From: Bog-375 sp049587755 | GTDB taxonomy: Bacteria > Acidobacteriota > Terriglobia > Bryobacterales > Bryobacteraceae | DNA: 64,000 bases | Direction: 5' to 3' | Assembly: GCA_049587755.1 (NCBI GenBank) | Contig: JBAVEN010000086.1 | Span: 1 to 64,000, forward strand | Program-made: the position numbers and the translations under genes | In this document: one piece after another, positions 35,574 to 44,215 of the stretch | How the letters are laid out: each line of letters starts with the position of its first letter | Numbering within the stretch: position 1 is the first letter of the stretch | The notes under the pieces: generated by a model | The model's input: only the letters and a program-made list of their open reading frames with translations | Told to the model about the DNA's origin: nothing | The model's database searches: none

Positions 35574-38128
35574 TGCGGCAGCGGATGCCAATGCGGGCGG
35601 TGTTGGCCGCGATAGCGGCGCTGGCGATGGTCGCCCCGCTCGGAGCTTACTATCACTACACTTTTTACTCCAGCCATAGCGCGCCCTTCACCGCCGTCCG
35701 CGGGCGCTTCGACTTGACGTCGCTTACCAATAACACGCTGAACGTTTTCGTCAGCGATGCCGGCCCCAGCAACTACGCCGCTAACGACACCTTCGGCTCG
35801 GTTTTGGGCGAAGTGCAGCAAGCCGTGGCGGCCTGGAACACCGTGCCCAACTCTGCGTTGCGGCTGAATTTCGCAGGGCTGGAGAGCGCCAGTCAAGCGC
35901 CGCAAAATACGCCCGGCATCGACGTGATCTTCGCCGACATGCCGCCTGGGCTCCTGGGGTACGGTTCGCCCAACCTGCCATTTCCTCCGGTATTTCAAAC
36001 CGATTCCAACGGCCAGCCGCTGGTGGCCATCACCCGCTCCGTGGTGGCGTTGACCAATGACACCACTGCCGGCGCCGGCCCCAGCGAATTACCGGACTTT
36101 TTCACGACCGCGGTTCATGAATTAGGGCACGCGCTCGGCTTGCAGCACACGTGGACCGGCGCGGCCATGTCGCAGGGCGTGATCCGCAACACCACGCGCA
36201 CGCGGCCGATCGATGCCGATGACGTGGCGGCATTCAATCTGCTGTACGGCGCCGCTAATTGGACCGCCAGCTACGGCTCCATTTCCGGGCAGGTCACCTT
36301 CGCCGGCGGCAATACGGCCGTCAACCTGGCTTCGGTGGTGGCCCTGCCAGCGGCCGGACCGGCGGTGAGCGCACTCACCGATCCGGCCGGTTTCTATAAC
36401 ATCAGCGGTTTGCCGGTGGGAACCTACATGCTCTACGTCCATCCCCTGCCGCCAGACGCCGTGCCGACTTATTCCCGAGAGGGTCTCGAGTTGCCGTACG
36501 ACGCCAACGGGTTCCCGTTCAATCCCAGCGCTGATTTTCAAACCGTCTTTTATCCCGGCACCACTGACGTGACCGCTGCCACCACCTTCAATGTCACTGC
36601 CGGCGCCAGCTTCCCGAACGCGAACTTCAGCGTGCAACCCGAAGCCACGGTGCCGATGTACGATGTCATCACCCGTGGCTACCTGGACCCGTCCACTCGC
36701 GATTACACGGTCAATGTGAACTCCAACAGCGATTGGATGTCGCCGGCATTCATCAACGGGAACCAGGTGCAATCGGTGGTGGAGACTATTTATTCACCGC
36801 TGGTGATTCCGCAGACGGTCTCCATTCTGGGATTCGCTCCCGCACCGGTCTGTACCGCCGATTCGCCGTGTTTCGAAATATCCACGCCGCTCTCGGCACT
36901 GTTCGCTTATTTCGATGCTCCAGCCGACGCCGGCACGGGCTTGCGGCACCTGGTGTTCAATTTGAACAACGACATGTATGTGTTGCCCGCCGGAGTGAAT
37001 CTGGTGGAGAAGCAGCCGCCCTACGTGGATTCCGTGACCAGCAATGCGGATGGCACCGTAACCATCGCCGGCACCGGTTTTGGACCCGACAGCATGGTGT
37101 ATTTCGACAGCCTGCCGGCTTCGGGCACGTGCGCGAGCGGTACATCGTCGGGCTGCGCTACGATTACCGTCACGCCGCCCGCCGGTGCCAACGGACAGAC
37201 CTCCTACATCACGGTCTTCAACGCCGACGGGCAGAACTCCACGTTCCTGCAGCAGTATCCCAACATGCCGGTTTACGCCTACCCGGCTGTCAGCACGCCT
37301 CAGTTGCAGGCAGTCAATCCGGCGTCACTGCCTGCCGGCGGCGAGGCCATGGTGGACATTACGGCGTCCAATGCCAATCTTGTGCAGGGACAGGTGACGG
37401 TGGGCTTCGGCACCTCCGATATTACGGTGACCGGCGTTTGGGTCGTCAGCCCGAACGAACTGTGGGTCAACGTCACAGTGGCACCGGGCGCGGCGCAGGG
37501 TTCCTCTGAGATCAGCGTGATTTCCGGTTTCCAGGTGATGACACAGCCGGCCGGCTTCCAGATTGTGCCGGCCAATCCGGCCGCGCCGGCGATTCTGGCG
37601 GTAGTGAACGGCGTTCCCGGCCAAGCCACCATTTATCCCAATGCGGTCGCCACTATTTGGGGCGCCAACCTGGCTAACCCGCAGATCACCATCAACGGAC
37701 AAGCGGCGCAGGTCGCCTATTCGTCGGGCGATCAGGTGAATGTTGCGATACCGGCGGGCACGCCCACCGGGCCGGTGATTCTGACCCTGACCACTAGCGG
37801 CGGCTCGGTCAGCCTGGTGGTGCCGATCCGCTATGCGCCGCCGGTCATCCTCGGCATCGCGGAGCCTTCCGGCGCGGTCGTTAATGGCACCAACCCGGCG
37901 TCTTCCGGCGATCAGTTGACAATCGCCATCACCGGCCTGGATCCCACGGTAACGCTCGCATCCGGCCGCCTGCAAGTGATGGTCGCGGGCGTCGCCATGC
38001 CCGTGCAGTCGATCAGCGCCAGCCAGATCCAGTTCACCCTGAACCAATCCTTCAATGGCACGCAAGTTCCAGTGACCATCGTGGTCGACGGTTCCTCCAG
38101 CGCACCGTTCGTCATTCTGGCGCAATAG
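35573..38128 (+). CDS. secreted matrixin-type zinc metalloprotease with TIG/Ig-like repeats
   Basis: About 851 residues. After a signal peptide (MRAVLAAIAALAMVAPLGA) comes a metzincin catalytic domain with HELGHALGLQHTW (zinc ligands His182, His186, His192; Glu183 catalytic), then a carboxypeptidase-regulatory-like domain (GSISGQVTFAGGNTAV), and several IPT/TIG-type beta domains, the last two of the Solibacter C-terminal type (VNGVPGQATIYPNAVATIWG; GDQLTIAITGLDPTV). Exported, probably surface-associated or released proteolysis. Start is taken as the GTG at 35573 overlapping the upstream stop, with GGAGG ten bases before; ATG codons at 35585 and 35591 are alternatives. Confidence 0.88.
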   Translation: MRQRMPMRAVLAAIAALAMVAPLGAYYHYTFYSSHSAPFTAVRGRFDLTSLTNNTLNVFVSDAGPSNYAANDTFGSVLGEVQQAVAAWNTVPNSALRLNFAGLESASQAPQNTPGIDVIFADMPPGLLGYGSPNLPFPPVFQTDSNGQPLVAITRSVVALTNDTTAGAGPSELPDFFTTAVHELGHALGLQHTWTGAAMSQGVIRNTTRTRPIDADDVAAFNLLYGAANWTASYGSISGQVTFAGGNTAVNLASVVALPAAGPAVSALTDPAGFYNISGLPVGTYMLYVHPLPPDAVPTYSREGLELPYDANGFPFNPSADFQTVFYPGTTDVTAATTFNVTAGASFPNANFSVQPEATVPMYDVITRGYLDPSTRDYTVNVNSNSDWMSPAFINGNQVQSVVETIYSPLVIPQTVSILGFAPAPVCTADSPCFEISTPLSALFAYFDAPADAGTGLRHLVFNLNNDMYVLPAGVNLVEKQPPYVDSVTSNADGTVTIAGTGFGPDSMVYFDSLPASGTCASGTSSGCATITVTPPAGANGQTSYITVFNADGQNSTFLQQYPNMPVYAYPAVSTPQLQAVNPASLPAGGEAMVDITASNANLVQGQVTVGFGTSDITVTGVWVVSPNELWVNVTVAPGAAQGSSEISVISGFQVMTQPAGFQIVPANPAAPAILAVVNGVPGQATIYPNAVATIWGANLANPQITINGQAAQVAYSSGDQVNVAIPAGTPTGPVILTLTTSGGSVSLVVPIRYAPPVILGIAEPSGAVVNGTNPASSGDQLTIAITGLDPTVTLASGRLQVMVAGVAMPVQSISASQIQFTLNQSFNGTQVPVTIVVDGSSSAPFVILAQ

Positions 38129-38173
38129 CCGAGCCAAGGCGGTCTGCACTTGAGCGCACAAGTTGCCCTGTTG

Positions 38174-39187
38174 TCATCGCGCAGCGGCCCAGGCCAGGCC
38201 GTCAGCGGATTTGCCGGCGTCAATCAACGCCGCCACCTTCCACGGTCCCACTTCGATTGCGGCGACCTTGGCGCTCGAGTCGCACGAGACGTACGCGATC
38301 CGGCCGTCGGGCCGGATCAGCACTTCCTGCGGCGCAGCCGGCACGTCGATGGTGTGTGCCACCGCCATGGATTGCAAATCGACTACCGCGACTTTGCGCG
38401 CGTGGGGCACCGCCACTAGGAGCCAGCGGCCATCCGCCGTGGTGACCGTGCCGTAACCCGGCGCCGGCAGTTTGATCCACTTCTCGACTCGGTTAGACCG
38501 CGTGCCGATCACCGCCAGGCGCGGCTGCGTTTGATCGGCGGTGAACACCCATCGGTCGTCCACCGAAATCGAGATTCGCTGCGTTTCACCGGAAACCGGA
38601 ATCACCGCGATTGTCCGCCGCTTCTCCAGGTCGAGCACCGAAACCGTTCCCGGCCCGACGTTAGCCGTGTATCCGCGCCTGCCATCGTGCGCGATCGCCA
38701 GCATGTGCGATTCGGCTTGCCCGGTAGGCACGGTTCCGACAATGCGCAGCGTTCGCGGATCGATGACGGTCACCGTTTTATCCAGCTCGGTAGTCACGTA
38801 GAGCAGGCCGTCCTTCGGACCGAACACGGCGCAGTGCGGCCGCACGCCGTGGCCGAATGCCAGATTGCCGGTCACCTTCCGCGCTGCCAGATCGATCGCC
38901 ACCAGATTGGCGCCATCCGTGCCGGGCTTGCCCACGCCTGAGTTGCCGTAGATCGGCACGTAGGCCATCCTCCCGTCCGGCGACGCGGCCACCTCGTGGC
39001 CAGTGATGCCGCCTTCAGGAACCTCCGCAATCTGCCGATTTGAGGCGGGGTCGATGATGCCGAGGGTGTGGCTGCCTTTGTTGGCGACCAGCAGCCAGCC
39101 GGTCGCGGCGCCCACGGGGCCGCTCAACGCCGAAACCGTCGCGAGCAGGAGACAGGAAGCAAGACAGAGCATCCCAGTTCGTAACAT
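38174..39187 (-). CDS. secreted YncE-like beta-propeller protein
   Basis: 337 residues: signal peptide (LCLASCLLLATVSALSGPVG) and a seven-bladed YVTN-type beta-propeller, with blade repeats such as LLVANKGSHTLGIIDPASNR, LYVTTELDKTVTVIDPRTLR and GYTANVGPGTVSVLDLEKRR. Such proteins are periplasmic scaffolds or redox-linked; no ligand can be assigned. The ATG at 39187 is preferred over an upstream frame extension because it is followed by the signal peptide. A TACAAT (minus strand, 39195-39200) is 7 bases before it and no Shine-Dalgarno exists. Divergent from recN with only 72 bp between. Confidence 0.87.
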   Translation of the reverse strand: MLRTGMLCLASCLLLATVSALSGPVGAATGWLLVANKGSHTLGIIDPASNRQIAEVPEGGITGHEVAASPDGRMAYVPIYGNSGVGKPGTDGANLVAIDLAARKVTGNLAFGHGVRPHCAVFGPKDGLLYVTTELDKTVTVIDPRTLRIVGTVPTGQAESHMLAIAHDGRRGYTANVGPGTVSVLDLEKRRTIAVIPVSGETQRISISVDDRWVFTADQTQPRLAVIGTRSNRVEKWIKLPAPGYGTVTTADGRWLLVAVPHARKVAVVDLQSMAVAHTIDVPAAPQEVLIRPDGRIAYVSCDSSAKVAAIEVGPWKVAALIDAGKSADGLAWAAAR

Positions 39188-39194
39188 GCGGACT

Positions 39195-39250
39195 ATTGTA
39201 CAGGAGTGGGGAAGCGCTCCAGTAGCCGGGCGGCGTCGAGCGGCTATAAT
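39195..39250. promoter_or_regulatory. back-to-back -10 boxes between the propeller gene and recN
   Basis: Minus strand TACAAT at 39195-39200 lies 7 bases before the propeller ATG; plus strand TATAAT at 39245-39250 lies 9 bases before the recN ATG. Neither gene has a ribosome-binding site. Both transcripts would be leaderless or nearly so. Confidence 0.5.
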
Positions 39251-39259
39251 CACGATTGA

Positions 39260-40942
39260 ATGCTGTTGCTGCTGGTGGTGGAGAATTACGCTGTGGTGGA
39301 GCGTCTGCGCGTCCGCTTTCACCCCGGGCTGAATCTGCTGACCGGCGAGACCGGCAGCGGCAAATCGATCGTGGTGGACGCTTTAGGCCTGCTGCTCGGC
39401 GGCCGCGCTTCCCCCGATATGATCCGCACCGGCGAGCCGCAAGCGCGCGTGGCCGGCATTTTCGATGTGCGGGACAACGCCGCGGTGCGCGGAATTCTTG
39501 AGCCGGCGGGCCTCGAAACCGAGGATGGCGAATTGCTCATCGAGCGCGAGATTCTGGCCGGCGGCAAGTCGCGCGCTTTCGTCGGCAGCCGGCCGGTGGC
39601 GGCCGCGCTGTTGCGCGAGCTGGCTCCGTGCCTGGCCGATATCCACGGACAACACGAGCAGCAGCTTTTGTTTTCCGCCGACGCGCAGCGCGACCTGCTG
39701 GATACCTTCGCAGGGAATGCGGAGCTCGCCGGACAGGCAGCCGAGCGATACCGCGGATGGCGCGCGGCGACCGCCGGGCTTGAGGATCTGGAAAGCTCGG
39801 AGCAGGAGAAACTGCGGGCGCTTGACCTGTGGACTTTCCAGCGGCGGGAAATCGAAAGCGCCGCTATCGCACCGGAAGAGGACGCGTCGCTCGAACGCGA
39901 ACGGCTCGTGCTGCAGAACGTGCAGCGCCTGGAAGAAGCTGCGGCCACGGCCTACGCATCGCTGTACGACAGCCCGGAATCGGCGCTGGCGCTGACGCGC
40001 CAGGCTGCGCGGCGCGTCGACGAGTTGTGCCGCATCGACCCATCGCTCGAGAGCCTGCGCGAGCATCTAAAGGTGGCCGACCTAAGCCTCCAGGAGGCCG
40101 CCTATGGGCTGCGCGACTACCTCTCAAAGCTCGAGGCCAATCCGCAGCGGCTGGAAGAAGTGGAAGCGCGCCTGGCAGCGCTCGACCGGTTGAAACGCAA
40201 GTACGGCGCTTCGCTGGCGGCCGTGCTCGAGTTTCTGGAACAAGTGCGCTGCCAGATCGCCGCCGTCGAAAATGCAGGCGAGCGGACGGAAGAGCTACGG
40301 CGCGAACAGGCGCGGCTGGCCGCGGAATTCGAAAAACAGGCAGCCGAGTTGACCCAACGGCGCACCGCGGCTGCGCGCAAGCTCGAAAAGCGCGTGGTGG
40401 CGGAACTGGCGCCGCTCGGCATGGAGCGCGTTGTGTTCCGCGTGGAGCTTGCCGCCGCGCCGTGGAGCGAACACGGCGCCGACAGCGTGGCATTTCTGGT
40501 CTCCGCCAACCCCGGCGAAGAGCCGAGGCCGCTCGAAAAGGTGGCTTCCGGAGGCGAGATTTCGCGCATCGCCCTGGCGCTGAAAACCTGCCTGGCGGGC
40601 GCGCGCCGCGTGGGAGAGGGCGGAGCGCAACGCACCCTCGTGTTCGATGAAGTGGATGCGGGCGTGGGCGGTGGCGCGGCGGAAGGCATCGGCCGCCGCC
40701 TGAAGCGGCTAGGGGCTTCCGCTCAGGTGCTGTGCGTGACCCACCTGCCGCAAATTGCTTCCTTTGCCGACCATCATTACCGTGTCGATAAACAGGAGGT
40801 TCGCGGCCGCACCATGGCTACCGTCGAGGAACTCGATGCGGCGGGCCGCACCCGCGAGATCGGCCGCATGCTCTCCGGCCAGAAACTCACCCCCGAGGCT
40901 TTGAAGCACGCCGCGCAACTCATCAAGCTGAGCGCGGAGTAA
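39260..40942 (+). CDS. recN: DNA repair protein RecN
   Basis: SMC-like ATPase for double-strand-break repair, cytoplasmic. The 560-residue chain has Walker A GETGSGKS (29-36), a long coiled-coil middle (about 150-370), the ABC signature region VASGGEISRIALALK and Walker B TLVFDEVDAGVGG. Begins MLLLLVVENYAVVERLRVRF, a normal RecN N-terminus. It stands directly upstream of rpmH on the same strand. Confidence 0.96.
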   Translation: MLLLLVVENYAVVERLRVRFHPGLNLLTGETGSGKSIVVDALGLLLGGRASPDMIRTGEPQARVAGIFDVRDNAAVRGILEPAGLETEDGELLIEREILAGGKSRAFVGSRPVAAALLRELAPCLADIHGQHEQQLLFSADAQRDLLDTFAGNAELAGQAAERYRGWRAATAGLEDLESSEQEKLRALDLWTFQRREIESAAIAPEEDASLERERLVLQNVQRLEEAAATAYASLYDSPESALALTRQAARRVDELCRIDPSLESLREHLKVADLSLQEAAYGLRDYLSKLEANPQRLEEVEARLAALDRLKRKYGASLAAVLEFLEQVRCQIAAVENAGERTEELRREQARLAAEFEKQAAELTQRRTAAARKLEKRVVAELAPLGMERVVFRVELAAAPWSEHGADSVAFLVSANPGEEPRPLEKVASGGEISRIALALKTCLAGARRVGEGGAQRTLVFDEVDAGVGGGAAEGIGRRLKRLGASAQVLCVTHLPQIASFADHHYRVDKQEVRGRTMATVEELDAAGRTREIGRMLSGQKLTPEALKHAAQLIKLSAE

Positions 40943-40997
40943 ACACTCATTCCAGCATGGCGGTTTCCGGGCTGATATACTAAAACATTGAGCTAAA

Positions 40998-41147
40998 ATG
41001 CCGAAGCGAACATTTCAACCAAATAACCGCCATCGCGCCAAGACCCACGGGTTCCGCAGCCGTATGGAAACCAAGAACGGCCGCGCGGTGCTGGCCCGAC
41101 GCCGGGCGCGGGGCCGCAAGAAGCTAACTGTCAGTTCGGAGAGGTAG
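40998..41147 (+). CDS. rpmH: 50S ribosomal protein L34
   Basis: A 49-residue protein starting MPKRTFQPNNRHRAKTHGFR and ending with basic residues, a textbook L34. Upstream TATACT (40976-40981) may be its -10. It opens the rpmH-rnpA-yidD-yidC-jag-mnmE cluster; rnpA begins 12 bp after it. Confidence 0.97.
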   Translation: MPKRTFQPNNRHRAKTHGFRSRMETKNGRAVLARRRARGRKKLTVSSER

Positions 41148-41159
41148 GGGTTTCCGGGC

Positions 41160-41516
41160 ATGCCCGGCCGCTACGATTTCCCCAAACGTGTCCGTCTGCT
41201 GCGATCCAAGGATTTTCGCCGGGTTTATGACCAGGGAAGCCGGTTTTCGGGCCCGATGTTCGCGGCATTCTGCCTGCGCGGGGCCCTCGAAGACGGGCCG
41301 CGTATCGGTGTCACCGTGCCGCGCGCGCTGGGCAAGGCCGTGGTGCGGAACCGGATCAAACGGCGCATACGGGAAGCGGTGCGGTTGCGGCTGGACCGGT
41401 TGAAATCATCGTGGTCGATTGTCATCAATCCCCGGCAGAAATCGTTGGATGCCCCGCTGACGGAGCTGGAACGCGAAGTGGACCGCCTGTTTCAGCGCTG
41501 CAATGGATCATCCTAG
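41160..41516 (+). CDS. rnpA: ribonuclease P protein component
   Basis: Protein subunit of RNase P that helps 5' processing of tRNA. The 118-residue product has FPKRVRLLRSKDFRRVYDQG and the RNR signature AVVRNRIKRRIREAVR. Sits 12 bp after rpmH and its 3' end overlaps yidD by about 106 bp if the GTG start of yidD is used. Confidence 0.96.
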   Translation: MPGRYDFPKRVRLLRSKDFRRVYDQGSRFSGPMFAAFCLRGALEDGPRIGVTVPRALGKAVVRNRIKRRIREAVRLRLDRLKSSWSIVINPRQKSLDAPLTELEREVDRLFQRCNGSS

Positions 41517-41707
41517 CGCTGCTGCGCGTATACAAGGTGGGGATCTCATGGTGGCTGCCCTCGGCCTGCCGTTTTCATCCGACCTGTTCGGATTACATGC
41601 GGCAGGCGGTGGAACGGTACGGCGCGCTGCGCGGGTTGTGGATGGGCCTCTGCCGGCTGGCGCGCTGCCATCCGTTTCATGCCGGAGGCTTAGACCCCGT
41701 CCGATAG
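41411..41707 (+). CDS. yidD: membrane protein insertion efficiency factor YidD
   Basis: Small inner-membrane-associated protein assisting YidC. The conserved core WIILALLRVYKVGISWWLPSA then CRFHPTCSDYMRQAVERYG and CHPFHAGGLDPV is unmistakable, with the three conserved cysteines. Length is 98 residues from the GTG at 41411, longer than the usual 70-85; there is no ATG/GTG/TTG closer to the core, only a CTG at 41498, so the true start is uncertain. The start overlaps rnpA, as is usual for this gene pair. Confidence 0.93.
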   Translation: MVDCHQSPAEIVGCPADGAGTRSGPPVSALQWIILALLRVYKVGISWWLPSACRFHPTCSDYMRQAVERYGALRGLWMGLCRLARCHPFHAGGLDPVR

Positions 41708-41731
41708 ACGGGACAGGCGGAATCAAAGGGA

Positions 41732-43489
41732 ATGGCCGAATCGGATAGCGGCGGATCGCCGAAAGAAATGTCGATGGAAGTGCGGCTGCTGCTGGCCTTC
41801 CTGCTGATGGGCGTGGTGATGTTCGTGACGCCCTACATCTATAAGAGCCCGCCGCCGGCGGAGAAGAACGCGCAGAAGACTACCGCGGCGCAGAGCGAGC
41901 CGGTTCCGGCCCCCGCCGCGCCGGCGGCCGCGGAAACACCGGCTCCGGCCGTCGCCGCCGCTCCGGGTACTCCGGTTGAGCCGGCCACCGTGGCCGTTGC
42001 CTTGCCGGCGGTGGCGATCGATACCAACCTGTTCCGAGTGACCTTCAACAACCAGGGCGCGACGGTGCGGAGCTGGGTGCTTAAGAAGTACAAGGGCAAC
42101 GACCGCAAACCGCTCGACCTGGTGAATACGTCCGCCGGAACCGACGTACCGTTTCCGTTTTCCCTCTATTTCGCCGGCCCGCAGCCGACCGCGAAAGTCA
42201 ATCAGGCCTACTATGCCCAGACCCCGGATGCCGACGGCCTTGGCGTCGCATTCGAGTACAGCGACGGCCACACCCACGTGCGCAAGACGTTCCGCTTCCA
42301 GCGCGACAGCTACCTGTGCGAGGTTTCGAGCGAGGTCACCTTGGACTCGCGGCCGCTTCCCAACGCCATCGAGTGGCGCGGCGGGTTCGGCGATCTGACC
42401 GTGTCCAACGCGCCTTCCAAGGAAAACACGCTCTACTTCAACCCGGCCGAAAACAAGCTTTACGAAGAGAGCGCCAAGACTGCCAAGGATGGTCCGGCGA
42501 CGGCCACGGCGAACTTCTCGTTCGCGGGCCTGGAGGACCAATATTTCGCCGCCGTTTTCTTGCCGCAGGCCGGTACGGTGTCGAGCGCGGAGGATCGGCA
42601 GCCATTCATCGTCACCACCTTCGCCGACACGCTGCGCACGGTCGCCATCGAAAAGCCGCAGCCGCTGGTGGGCGCCGCGGTTTCCTTGGGGCCCGACAAC
42701 CATTTCCGGCTCTTCGTGGGGCCCAAGGACCTCGATCTCCTCAAACGCGTGGACCCCAAGCTCGAACAGGTGGTGAGTTTCGGCTGGCTTTCGATTCTCG
42801 CTAAGCCGCTGTTCCTGGTCGTCAACTGGTTCAACAATTCCTTCCTGCACAATTTCGGTTGGGCCATCGTGGTGGTCACGGTGGTGATCAACCTGGCGGT
42901 GTTCCCGCTGCGCCTGAGCAACATGAAATCGATGCGCAAGATGCAGGCGCTGAAGCCGCAAATTGATGCCATCAACGCCAAGTACAAGAAGATCGGGCTG
43001 ACCGACCCGCGCAAGGCGGACCAGAACCAGGAAGTCATGGCCCTGTACAAGCAGAACGGCGTGAACCCGATGGGCGGGTGCGTGCCCATGCTCATCCAGC
43101 TTCCCTTCTTCATCGCGTTCTACAAGGTATTTACGGTTTCGGTGGAAATGCGCGGGGCGAGCTGGCTGTGGGTCACCGATCTCTCGCAGCCCGAGACCAT
43201 TTCCCCCCACATCCTGCCGCTGGTGATGATCGCAAGCCAGTTCTGGATGCAGAAGATGACGCCCACCGCGGCGGCGGGAGGAGATCCTAATCAGCAGAAG
43301 ATGATGATGCTGATGATGCCGCTGATCTTCGGTGTGATGTTCTACAATTTGCCCAGCGGCCTGGTGTTATACTACTTGACCAGCAATCTGGTAGGGATGG
43401 GCCTGCAGTTGTTTTTCAACCATACGGCGATGGCTGAAAGCGCTGCGGGCAGCGTCGTGCCGCCTAAGAAAAAGAATCCTAGGAAGTAA
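41732..43489 (+). CDS. yidC: membrane protein insertase YidC/Oxa1
   Basis: Inserts proteins in the inner membrane. 585 residues: N-terminal transmembrane segment (LLLAFLLMGVVMFVTPYIY), an Ala/Pro-rich periplasmic linker, the large periplasmic P1 beta-sandwich (about 90-340), and the five-helix conserved core from about 345 with WAIVVVTVVINLAVFPLR, the cytoplasmic hairpin and QLPFFIAFYKVF. Ends in a Lys-rich tail PKKKNPRK. 24 bp after yidD; jag follows by 3 bp. Confidence 0.97.
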   Translation: MAESDSGGSPKEMSMEVRLLLAFLLMGVVMFVTPYIYKSPPPAEKNAQKTTAAQSEPVPAPAAPAAAETPAPAVAAAPGTPVEPATVAVALPAVAIDTNLFRVTFNNQGATVRSWVLKKYKGNDRKPLDLVNTSAGTDVPFPFSLYFAGPQPTAKVNQAYYAQTPDADGLGVAFEYSDGHTHVRKTFRFQRDSYLCEVSSEVTLDSRPLPNAIEWRGGFGDLTVSNAPSKENTLYFNPAENKLYEESAKTAKDGPATATANFSFAGLEDQYFAAVFLPQAGTVSSAEDRQPFIVTTFADTLRTVAIEKPQPLVGAAVSLGPDNHFRLFVGPKDLDLLKRVDPKLEQVVSFGWLSILAKPLFLVVNWFNNSFLHNFGWAIVVVTVVINLAVFPLRLSNMKSMRKMQALKPQIDAINAKYKKIGLTDPRKADQNQEVMALYKQNGVNPMGGCVPMLIQLPFFIAFYKVFTVSVEMRGASWLWVTDLSQPETISPHILPLVMIASQFWMQKMTPTAAAGGDPNQQKMMMLMMPLIFGVMFYNLPSGLVLYYLTSNLVGMGLQLFFNHTAMAESAAGSVVPPKKKNPRK

Positions 43490-43492
43490 GCT

Positions 43493-44083
43493 GTGACAGA
43501 ACGAAAATACTCGGTCGAATCGATTGGAGCGCGGATAGACGGCTTCCTGGGTCCCCTGCTGGCCAGCGCGGGCCTCGATCTGCGGTACACGATCTCGGAC
43601 GCGGACGCCGGCGAAGACGATTTTGAAACCCCCGACGTGCTGGTGAACTTCAGCGGACCGGATGTGGACGCGCTGTTGGCCAACCGCGCGGAACTGCTGC
43701 TGGCGCTGGAACACGTGACGATGGAGATGCTGCGGTTCGGTTCCGACGAACATTCGCGGCTTTCCTTTGACGCCAACGACTACCGTCTGCTGCGCATCGA
43801 GGAGCTGCGCCTGAGCGCGCAGACCGCCGCCGAGAGGGTGAAGCGCACCGGGATGCCGTTCCGCTTCAACCCGATGAACAGCCGCGAGCGCCGCGTCATT
43901 CACCTAGCGTTGCGCCAGGAACCGGCCGTGCGCAGCGAGAGCGCGGGCGCCGGGCCGGCACGGCAAGTGGTGGTCTATCCGGCCGGTATGGCCAGCCTTC
44001 CCGACGTGCCGCATGCGCCGGAGCTGCGCCGCGGCGGACCGGTTGAGCGGCGCGGGGCCCCGCGTCCGCGCGGGCGCCGGTAA
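43493..44083 (+). CDS. jag: Jag/KhpB-type R3H RNA-binding protein
   Basis: 196-residue cytoplasmic single-stranded nucleic-acid-binding protein with a KH-II-like domain (TPDVLVNFSGPDVDALLANR, then a variant ELLLALEHVTMEML) and an R3H domain with RFNPMNSRERRVIHLALR. The N-terminal Jag_N domain seems short, and a Pro/Arg/Gly-rich tail (PVERRGAPRPRGRR) ends the chain. Start is a GTG three bases after yidC. Family conserved next to yidC in many bacteria. Confidence 0.93.
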   Translation: MTERKYSVESIGARIDGFLGPLLASAGLDLRYTISDADAGEDDFETPDVLVNFSGPDVDALLANRAELLLALEHVTMEMLRFGSDEHSRLSFDANDYRLLRIEELRLSAQTAAERVKRTGMPFRFNPMNSRERRVIHLALRQEPAVRSESAGAGPARQVVVYPAGMASLPDVPHAPELRRGGPVERRGAPRPRGRR

Positions 44084-44092
44084 TTCTTCGAT

Positions 44093-44205
44093 GTGGCGCA
44101 CGCACTCGTGCGTGCCGCGTCGGCATTCGTGCCGGCGCCCGCCGCTGTGGAGCGAACAAGCGTCGAGAAGAGTCTCGACGCGGCACGCATGAGTGCGTGC
44201 GCCAC
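44093..44205. repeat. 113-bp element with 30-bp terminal inverted repeats (family B), copy 2
   Basis: Begins GTGGCGCACGCACTCGTGCG and ends GAGTGCGTGCGCCAC; the 30 outer bases of each end match as inverted repeats with one mismatch. Homologous to 14374-14485. It fills the gap jag-mnmE and is read as a false N-terminal extension of mnmE. Confidence 0.8.
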
Positions 44206-44215
44206 GACAGCCTCC

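Noticed and set aside
40943..40997. Replication origin upstream of rpmH
   Set aside because: Gap is only 55 bp, with no DnaA boxes (TTATCCACA-like) or AT-rich unwinding region.
44093..44215. N-terminal extension of MnmE
   Set aside because: It is the family B inverted-repeat element.
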